Below, in pieces: positions 36,522 through 46,900 of a DNA stretch of 64,000 bases (position 1 is the first letter of the stretch; each line of letters starts with the position of its first letter). A program made the position numbers and the translations under genes. Under the pieces are notes generated by a model that saw only the letters and a program-made list of their open reading frames with translations, was not told the DNA's origin and did no database searches. Source of the DNA: Myoxocephalus aenaeus. Lineage: Eukaryota > Chordata > Actinopteri > Perciformes > Cottidae. The stretch is from contig JBAMJR010000032.1 in assembly GCA_038501785.1 (NCBI GenBank), positions 53,501 through 117,500 on the forward strand, written 5' to 3'.

Positions 36522-37627
36522 GCACGCACGCACGCACGCACGCAGCACAAATATATTTATACACGGAAGAAAAGAAACGAGAGATATAAATAATACGAGC
36601 CGCGCGCGCCGACACGCAGGTTATCAGCACATCACGCAATAATATATAAAAGAGATAATCTATAATAATGAGAATAAGGATGACAATAATAATACTAATA
36701 ATGATAATAGTAATAATAGCAATACTAGTGATAACAGTAATAATAATCGTCCTCATAATATTGGGAGAATCCTGCTTATTTCTGCACAATCGCTGCAATA
36801 AATTATGGATACAAATTGGCTGCAGAACAAACAGATAGTAATTATTTCTGCATGCGGGATGACGCAGGAACCAGAAGACAAGACTCCCGCGAGGCGGCCA
36901 TTAATTCTCCTGCAGAGCTCGAGCACAGTTTAATCACAGAAGCTGATAACGAGAGACGCGTTATAAACTATGCAGGGAGCAGCGTGTAAACGGTGCGGCC
37001 CCGGGAGGAAGAGCCTCCAGACGGGCTGCAGGAGTCTGCGGCCCCGGGAGGAAGAGCCTCCAGACGGGCTGCAGGAGTCTGCGGCCCCGGGAGGAAGAGC
37101 CTCCAGACGGGCTGCAGGAGTCTGCGGCCCCGGGAGGAAGAGCCTCCAGACGGGCTGCAGGAGTCTGCGGCCCCGGGAGGAAGAGCCTCCAGACGGGCTG
37201 CAGGAGTCACGAACGCACCGGACTTTGAATAATAAAATTATTGCAAAAGAGCGAGCGCTGTTTCTCCAGAGAGCCTCCGCTCCATTTGAATCACTCTGTG
37301 ACGTCATTCACCCTCCAGCTATAGGGCCCAGACCTGAGAGGATGATGATGATGATGAGACAACATAACCTTCATCATGGGACGGATTATTGCTGCTACTC
37401 TCGTGATCACTTCCGCTCTGTACACTTTATGTGTTTTAAAAGGTTCCTCTTCGTGGTTCTCTTCGTGGTTCTCTTCGTGGTTCTCTTCACCATGAAGGTT
37501 CCTCTTCGTGGTCCAGCTGGGCTGATGACGTCACATGATCAAGTGTTATGAATGTCAAATAATCACCTGCATGTATTTCATGAGCTCTCTCTCTAACTTC
37601 TAGTGTAAAACATCCTAACCCAGCCGC

Positions 37628-37685
<58 letters not shown>

Positions 37686-40600
37686 ATGTGTGTGTAACCC
37701 AATCTAATGTGTGCTTTGAAATGTCGTCCTAACAAACTGTCAAACACAAACTATTCTGGACAGAAATGCTGCTGCTGCTCTGCAGCTCCTCTGTGGCTGA
37801 GGATTTATCCTAGAACCCTGCTGCCTAGGAACCTGTTCTCTAAAGGAACCTGTTCTCTAACGGAACCTTTTCTCTAAAGGAACCTTTCTCTAACAGAACC
37901 TTTTCTCTAACGGAACCTTTTCTCTAAAGGAACCTTTCTCTAACAGAACCTTTTCTCTAACGGAACCTTTTCTATAATGGAACCTTTTCTCTAACAGAAC
38001 CTTTTATCTAACGGAACCTTTTCTCTAAAGGAACCTTTCTCTAACAGAACCTTTTCTCTAACGGAACCTTTTCTATAATGGAACCTTTTCTCTAACAGAA
38101 CCTTTTATCTAACGGAACCTTTTCTCTAAAGGAACCTTTCTCTAACAGAACCTTTTCTCTAACGGAACCTTTTATCTAACAGAACCTTTTATCTAACAGA
38201 ACCTTTTATCTAACGGAACCTTTTCTCTAAAGGAACCTTTTCTCTAAAGGAACCTTTCTCTAACAGAACCTTTTATCTAACAGAACCTTTTCTCTAAAGG
38301 AACCTTTTCTCTAACGGAACCTTTTATCTAACAGAACCTTTTCTCTAAAGGAACCTTTTCTCTAATGGAACCTTTTCTCTAATGGAACCTTTTCTCTAAA
38401 GGAACCCGTCACGTTCTCCTCGGCCTAAATGCTCAGCTGCACGTTGCCGACATGCACAGACAGTTTCTCAGTCGCATTTATTTTACATTGACTCAAGGAA
38501 TTAGAAAATCTGGTGATAATGATTTTTAATAATGCAATTATTATTTTTATAAACAAATCTAATTTACGTGTTTTAATAATCTATATATTTGTTATAATAA
38601 AATAATCACAGAGCTTAATTTGTGCACTCCTTTTCAATAAACTATGATGTCATATTCATCTTATAATATGATTAAAATGTTTTATTTTGAGACTTCATTT
38701 AATTCCTTGAGGATTTGTCCTCAGATGTAAACTACATGTACACATGGAGGTTTATTTTCACTGGTGACGGGATATCAAGCTTTGTCTTGCATAATAATCA
38801 TATCCGGTGATTGCACAATGACCTATTACTATATAAATACATATTCTCAGTATTGCACTCGTCCTGAATGTGTTTTAAAGTTAGAATCAAAAGACATTTC
38901 TTTAAGTTAATTGTTTCTGTTTGTTCTCCTTAATAATGAACATAAAACACAACGTGAATCTGGAATGGATTAAAACATCAAGCAGGAAGGAAGAGCCGCG
39001 GCTTTGAGGAAACCGTGATGAATGTATGGATCAGTCACGTGATGCCAGACAGACGTCCTCAGAGACCTCAGAAGGAGACGTCTGTAAATCAGATTGACCT
39101 TTACCTGTAAATCAGGATCTCTTTGTTGAGCTGAACACTTGAACGGGCCTCATTAAACCCCTGGGTCCTAAAGGATGGGACTAATATCTGAATCCAGAGT
39201 CATTGTTTTCCGTTTCCGTGAATGAGAACGAGGCTGACGATGGCCCAATGACCAGGAAGATCTACGGAAGATCCGGCTCTTTCTTCTTTTTTTTTAATGG
39301 GAAGTCAAATTTATTTTCCGCGCCACTGAGCACCGCCTCAGGGAGCGGCCTCCAGCGCAGTATCGGTTCTCTCTCCAGGACCTCCTACCTCCCACCTGAA
39401 TGACCCGAGGGGCTCTTTATGAAAAGCTCTCTCCTGATTAAAGGTGCAGCTCCTGTACAAAGGCTGTCAGACCGCTTTTTAAACGCTCTGACATAACCCT
39501 TTTTAAACCCGTTGAAAACTGTGGAGCCCGTATGGGGTCTGTGGCAGATGTTGCTATAAAAACTGTATAATTCACTTATTCATAACCAGTAACATATAGA
39601 CTGATATTTACACATCTGAACTCACATTATACTCTTTTATTATAACACCAACATTATTCAAATAGCCCTAGTGGTTGCAGAGACACACCTTTTTTAGTTT
39701 GGGTATGACATTTTCTAAAAATAGGTGTTTTTTAAAAAGGTTTTCAACCTGTAAATATAATCTGGATCGCGTTGTTTTCCCAGATGAAAGCTGTGAACGG
39801 CTGACCCGGAGCGGCTCTGTCGTGTCTTCACATTATCAGTCAGATTGCTTCTATTGTTGGTCAGCGGCCCGCTCTCAAAAGGTCTGCCCTTTCCTGAGTA
39901 TTGTGTTATAGACTTTGGCCTTAAGTGACAGCTTACCCAGTGTCAGTTTACTGCCAGATAACAGCCTCTGCCTGGGCCCTTATTGGTTTTGCCGGCGGCC
40001 CCGCGGAGCCTCTTTTTAAACCCCGCTGATTATTTCGAACCGCTCCGACAGCTAAGCCCTCGCCAAACAGAGCCCGACTTGCCCCAGTCACAAAAGCCTG
40101 ATCCTCCTGGATTAGCCGGCCAACTAATTTCACTTCTTTCTGTGAGGTCCTCAAATTGCGGCAGTCGGATCTGGCAGAGAGGAGCCCTGGCAGACACAAC
40201 ATGGATGTGTGGTCCTCTAAAGCAGCGCGCCGGGGGCCAAACGCAATCACTCACGGCCCCGCCATCGCTCAGCGTACCCTGCAGGGTCTGGAACCCTTCT
40301 CTCACACGCGCCTGCCATTTCCCAGCTGCCGGGACGGAGGTTTTGATGTGACAGTAATATCCATCTCTACGGGCCGTGTTGTTTAGCAGAACACACAATG
40401 TGCTGATGGCGCTGCTCTCTGCACTATTCAGCCCATGAGACTCGACAGGGCCCAGGGCTCTGCTGCAGCTCTGCTGAGGCGCTATAGTGTGTGTGTGTGT
40501 GTGTGTGTGTGTGCTTTCAACCTTTTACTACTGCTCACACTTTGTGTTACAGGTTCCATAATATCATAATAATTCCATAGAGAGGAACCTAAAATAATGG

Positions 40601-40912
40601 CCCATGTCATTTTTTGACAAAAATGATTTTGTTCCCGAGATCATCTCCTCATTTATTTATTTTGCACAATTCGAATAAAATAGAAATCGTAACAGAGATA
40701 AATGACTATCACAGAGCAGGAAGAGACAAAAAGCCAACTGGGCTTATTTGAAGCCTCCACTTATATCATATTTAACGTTTTACAAAATTACAAACATAAA
40801 ATGAAATATGCATGAGATAAGACAACAAAAGAAAAAGAAAGAGAGAAAGAAAAGAAAGAAAAATAATGTCATTATTTCGTGTCAGTGTGTGCATGTGTGT
40901 GTGAGCGTGTGT

Positions 40913-40949
<37 letters not shown>

Positions 40950-43900
40950 CGTGTGTGTGTGTGTGTGTGTGTGAGCATATGAAAGTCAGCACGGCTTGCT
41001 TGTGTTCAGGATGTTGGATTATACCTCTGTGGCATTTCCTAAGCAATGGTAATAAACATGTAGATATAACAGCTAAAAATAGAAAGACATGAACACTAAT
41101 ACATAAAAAACTTTTACAAAACAGCAACTAGACTTTATTTTAGGCAATTTTTTCAACATTTTATAGAGGGACATTTCTTTGTTTGGTGGGAAAAGTCATT
41201 CCATAATGTGGTTCCCATAACTCTAATAGAAAGCTGACCTCTGCTAGTCAGTACTTTAGGAGGATGAAGATGACGAGTTGAGGAAGAGTGAATCTGTGAA
41301 GTGACTTTGAAGAAGGTCTTGAAATGATCAGGAATATTTCCTTCACCTAAAAGTCTCATGATGCTGACCTCTAAATCTCAGTGGAACAGATCATGTGATT
41401 CTACCCCTGGAGAATAAAGGCCCATGTCAAGAGTGTGACGTTTTATTTTGTGTTTTCTGAAAAAAATGAAATGAAATCTGGTACTAATTAGGATGACATG
41501 TCTATGTCCATCTAATTAAGTCCAATTCATCTGTAACCCGCCCAGACGGGTGCAAATCCAGAGTCATTGCATAGAGTTCAAGAAATGTGGAGGAAAAAGT
41601 TCAATTCTATATTGTAAATTATAATGTATTTGTTTTAAACTGAACTTTTAGATCATTAACCTTTAGCAGTTCTTTCCACAACAACAGCTCTGAACTCCTC
41701 AACCTCAACTATTCTATTTTCTGCACCGAGCAGAATCTACCAAGTACATTTAAATAGCACAATCAGTGGGCGGTAAAGTACTTCATACATTTCAGAGTGA
41801 AATATTAACAACAATAGTAACTATAGTTTACACACCAAACATTGTGTATGATCAAGTCAACAATTATGGATTTGTGTAACATTATATTTTCCAATAAGTA
41901 TTTTCCAATAAGCTCCAATAAGCTCCACCGCTGCATATGCACATACAAATATATGTAATTATAATCCAAATGATTTGATTTATATAACAAATACCACTAT
42001 AAAAATATATATAGTAATGCAATGATATGTTATTTACTTTTTACTAAAGTACTTTGTATGATTTAACATTAGTTGTAATTCTAAATTTCATTTAATTGAA
42101 GGCAGATTTGTTAGTACTGAATGCATCACTACAGGACATTACACAGTAAAATAATACATCTCTTGTGTTAGCTTTCTGTTAGCATCTCTTGTGGTAGCTT
42201 TCTGTTAGCATCTTGTGTGTTAGCTTTCTGTTAGCATCTCTTGTGTTAGCTTTCTGTTAGCATCTTGTGTGTTAGCTTTCTGTTAGCATCTTGTGTGTTA
42301 GCTTTCTGTTAGCATCTCTTGTGTTAGCTTTCTGTTACCATCTCTTGTGTTAGCTTTATGTTAGCATCTCTTGTGTTAGCTTTCTGTTAGCATCTCTTGT
42401 GTTAGCTTTCTGTTAGCATCTCATGTGTTAGCTTTCTGTTAGCATCTCTTGTGTTAGCTTTCTGTTAGCATCTCTTGTGTTAGCTTTATGTTAGCATCTC
42501 TTGTGTTAGCTTTCTGTTAGCATCTCATGTGTTAGCTTTCTGTTAGCATCTCTTGTGTTAGCTTTATGTTAGCATCTCTTGTGTTAACGGGTCAGTTTTG
42601 ACCCATGTCTTAAATCAGCTGTAAAATACACTAAAAACAATTATCTATCATCCAATTTGTTCCTCATCTCTTGGTTACCTTGTTAGGCTTCCTTACCCAT
42701 GAACATATTGTTGTATGTTTTAATATTTTTGGTGTGGGCCTCTGGGCCTTTTCTTTGTCAGGATACCTCCATTTCAATTAAAGAAATGGTGAAATGAACC
42801 TCAAGAGAATCATATAAACGAATAAAAGGTTATGACTATTACTGAGGGGTATTAGAACACATCTCTTAAATACATTTGTGTTATTTATGTTTTCATTTTA
42901 ATTTGATTAACTATAGTAACATCTATTTTGTTACGGGTCAATTTTGACCCATATATATATTTACTTCAAGAAAAAGGCTAAAAAGTATTTTTTCCAGCAA
43001 TAGAACTTTAATACAAACACAAAATGAAAAGCAGAACAAGTCATAACACAAAATATAGATTTTCAAGGTCAATCAAACAACAACCAAACAAGCAAATCCT
43101 ATTTTTATAACTGGGTCAAAACCGACCCTAACAACACAAAGGTCATCATTTCAAACAGAGCATTTTATAATTTAGTGGAAACATTTTGTTGTTTTATTTA
43201 GTTGAAATAGAGATTCCTGACAAAGTCAAAAAGCCTTGATGCAATAAACACATTTATGTGGTTCTTTTATGCATTTAAAACCTAAAAAGAGGAAGGTTAA
43301 TACGGCCGTGAGCGTAGTGAAGTGACAATGGACCGATAATAATAATAATGTCAGCATCAGTCCGTATTTGCAACAACACATTTCTCTCCAATGACAATAG
43401 CGTTAGCACGTCCACTGATCCAGCGACGCATTGTTCTGTTCGTGTTCTTCCTCATGAAGTCCCTCCTTTTGAAACCCTCGGTCTCTCTCGTGTGTCTGCA
43501 GACACGGAGAAATCCCACCAGAACCAGCTGGACGAGTCCAGCGCCGAGGACAGCTCTCTGAAGAAGAAGCAGCGGCGGCAGAGGACTCACTTCACCAGCC
43601 AGCAGCTCCAGGAGCTGGAGGCCACCTTCCAGAGGAACCGCTACCCCGACATGAGCACCCGGGAGGAGATCGCCGTGTGGACCAACCTCACCGAGGCCCG
43701 GGTCAGGGTGAGTGCTCTCCCTGGACCAGCGCCGGGCTCGTTACGACAGCGGGAGATTTCAGAGAATTGTCGTATTTCGTCAAAAGACAATGTGACTTAG
43801 GCAATTTTACAAGCTTCTCAAGATGGCATTTTGAAGCTAGGATTTAAGCTAGCAATTTAGTTAGCATTTTTTAGAGCATTTTTGTCAATGAAAATCTCAC

Positions 43901-46900
43901 TCGAATATAATATTAGCAATCTTACATTTTCTAACCAGTAGTCCAACATTGTCTCACTGGTACATTGTCTCAGCAGTAGTCGTTCATTGTCTCACTGGTA
44001 CATTGTCTCACTGGTACATTGTCTCAGCAGTAGTCACTCATTGTCTCACTGGTACATTGTCTCAACAGTAGTCGTTCATTGTCTCATTGGTACATTGTCT
44101 CATAGGTACATTGTCTCGCTGGTATATTGTCTCAACAGTAGTCATTCATTGTCTCTCTGGTACATTGTCTCAACAGTAGTCGTTCATTGTCTCATTGGTA
44201 CATTGTCTCACTGGAACATTGTCTCAGCAGTAGTCCTTCATTGTCTCACTGGTACATTGTCTCAGCAGTAGTCGTTCATTGTCTCATTGGTACATTGTCT
44301 CACTGGTACATTGTCTCACTGGTACATTGTCTCAACAGTAGCCGTTCATTGTATCATTGGTACATTGTCTCATTGGTACATTGTCTCACTGGTACATTGT
44401 CTCATAGGTACATTGTCTCACTGGTACATTGTCTCAACAGTAGTCGTTCATTGTCTCTCTGGTACATTGTCTCAGCCGTAGTCCAACATTGTCTCACTGG
44501 TACATTGCTCAGCAGTAGTCATTCATTGTCTCACCAGTAGTCTTACAGTGTCTCACTGATACATTGTCTTTTGTCTCACCGGTAGTCCTTCATTGTCTCA
44601 CTGGTATGTGGAGTCATCGGTACATTGTATATTTGGTACATTGTGTCAATGGTTCATTGGGGTTGAGACAGCTGATGAGACTATGACTCAGACGGCACTG
44701 AAGGCGCAGGTAGAAAATCCACGGCCCGCCACTGGTCAATGGTACCGTGTTACACCGATACATTGTATCACCCTTACATTGTGTCACTGGTACGTGGTGT
44801 TTTCGGTACATTGTGTCACCGGTATGTTTTTTAGAATCTCATGGTGATTGGGTGGTGTTTTTGTTTCATCAAGTCTACAATCTAAGCAACCATCACTGGT
44901 CCAACCCGAACCATTTTGTAATGTAGGCCGCAATCATATTGTATAAACCAGTTTGCAGAGATGTAACTACAGGAGAAAATATATGAGACCTAAATGGTTA
45001 GAACATACAGTTTTGGTAGAGTTCCCTTCTTTTATAGCTTCAGTTCACACATAAAACCTAAATGTCAAAGGTGCAGCAGAGTGTGCCCACACCCAGCGGT
45101 TTAGTCATTGTAGCTATATGGAGCAGGAGGACACACATTCTGATGGATGACAATACAATCCCTGGCCTGCCTTACAAGTAATGGATCAAATTAATGTTGG
45201 CTGGATGAAAGGTCACATAGCACACACTCTTGGTTGTTGTTTTGAAAGGACAACAGACTACACATGGTCTCGTCACGGATGTCTATCAGTGGCTTTTCTA
45301 ACCCCGACACATGCCCAAAACACTTCGCCCGTCAACTTGATTCATGAGATTTGTCAGCGAGCTGTTGTTACTTCACTTAACTTAACTCATGCGGAAAACG
45401 TGTGCTATATGTGCTCTGGTCTACAGCACTGTGGATCAGCTGTAGATCATCTTTATTTTAGGTGAAGCTCTGAAAACATGTTATAATTGACAATTGGTAT
45501 TACTGAATAAGTGTCTCTACTCAGGCACATCGAGGCTTTGAGCTAACGTCAACATGCTAACATGCTAAAGTCTTTTCAACGCGTTTTCATTTCCCAGCAA
45601 TCCATTCGATCCATTCTAACAAATCATCATGTGTTGCATGGGAAACAGGATTAGAGAGGTAGTAGTGACCCATTGGAAGTTTACATCAGAAATGATTCCA
45701 ACAGAGACAGAACTGATATCATGGGCCATGACCCAAAACGTGAATAGATATTGACATATTGTAGCATAAGCCTCTCTACGCTGACATCACCAAGAATGCT
45801 TCGCCTATATTTAAAGTGAGAGAGTTATATTCCTCCATTAATAACGCAATTCAGATCAGTCTGTCTGTTGGGAATTTCTATTTTCCGATCCATAGACAGC
45901 AAATATACATCAGACACCCTTAGCGGAGGTCTTTGATTGCTTGACTTCAATGTGTGTGTTTTTTTTACAGAAAGTATTTTGATCTCCTTGACATCAATAA
46001 ATCATTTGACCAGTTCACAGAAGACGTATATAAATGTGTCCCCAGTCAAGCCACTGAATAACCTTGACATTCAGCCTTTTACACCAACCGTCTCACAGCA
46101 TTGCCTCCGAGTCACGCTAAAGATTGGGTAGCTTCTGTCCTCTGGCGTGGGGTTTCCCCTGCTGTCACTGAGTGGGATGGAAAACTCTGCCATGCACTTT
46201 ATACTCATATTAATGGTCAACAGCATTCTGTTACTATAATAACAGAGGATTGGATGGTACGCAGCATGTATGCCAAGGAAGCCGAGACACGGCTGGGTCT
46301 GTTAAAGTGTTACGAGGATTTAAGAGAAACACATTTGATAGTAAATCATTTGAATGGAAAACAAACAAACACCTACAGATGAGACCTCGGTCAGATACTG
46401 TATTTATATCTTTTTGCACCCGCAAATTAAAGGTTTCTGTCTAATTCAAAGCAAAAGTTTGTCCACAACTTCACACAAAGAGGAACTTGGCACAGTTTTC
46501 ATTCCTAAAACCGTCAATTTATATTTTCCACTAAAGCTTTAATCCAATTCATATCCTCCAAATATAGGACCATAAAATGACAAATGTGAAGATTGCCCTT
46601 CCCTGACATTTCATTCATTGGGATCTCACTATTCAAATAAGTCAATGATTAGTTTTAATAAGCCTTGCCTAATATGACTGTTTGATGATACACTTCAACT
46701 TACTTTCTGGGATCATTATGTCTTTGAAAAATTCTGGATACATATGCACACAATATTACTGAAAGTATTTGAAAGGGGTTAGGATACTCTAGATGTGTTT
46801 TAGAATTATACTTTATTGACTCCCGACACTTTCTGATAGTTAAGGAAAAAGTCATTTGAAAATAACTTCCTCAGTCACTCTATTTTGTAATTGTTTGCAA

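Noticed and set aside
36970..37551. 193-residue plus-strand ORF in pitx3 intron 2
   Set aside because: Driven by the 43-bp GC-rich repeat and then short TTCGTGGTTCTC repeats; minus strand is open too.
43987..44540. ORFs of HWYIVSLVHCL repeats
   Set aside because: They are the 16-bp CATTGTCTCACTGGTA minisatellite in the last pitx3 intron.
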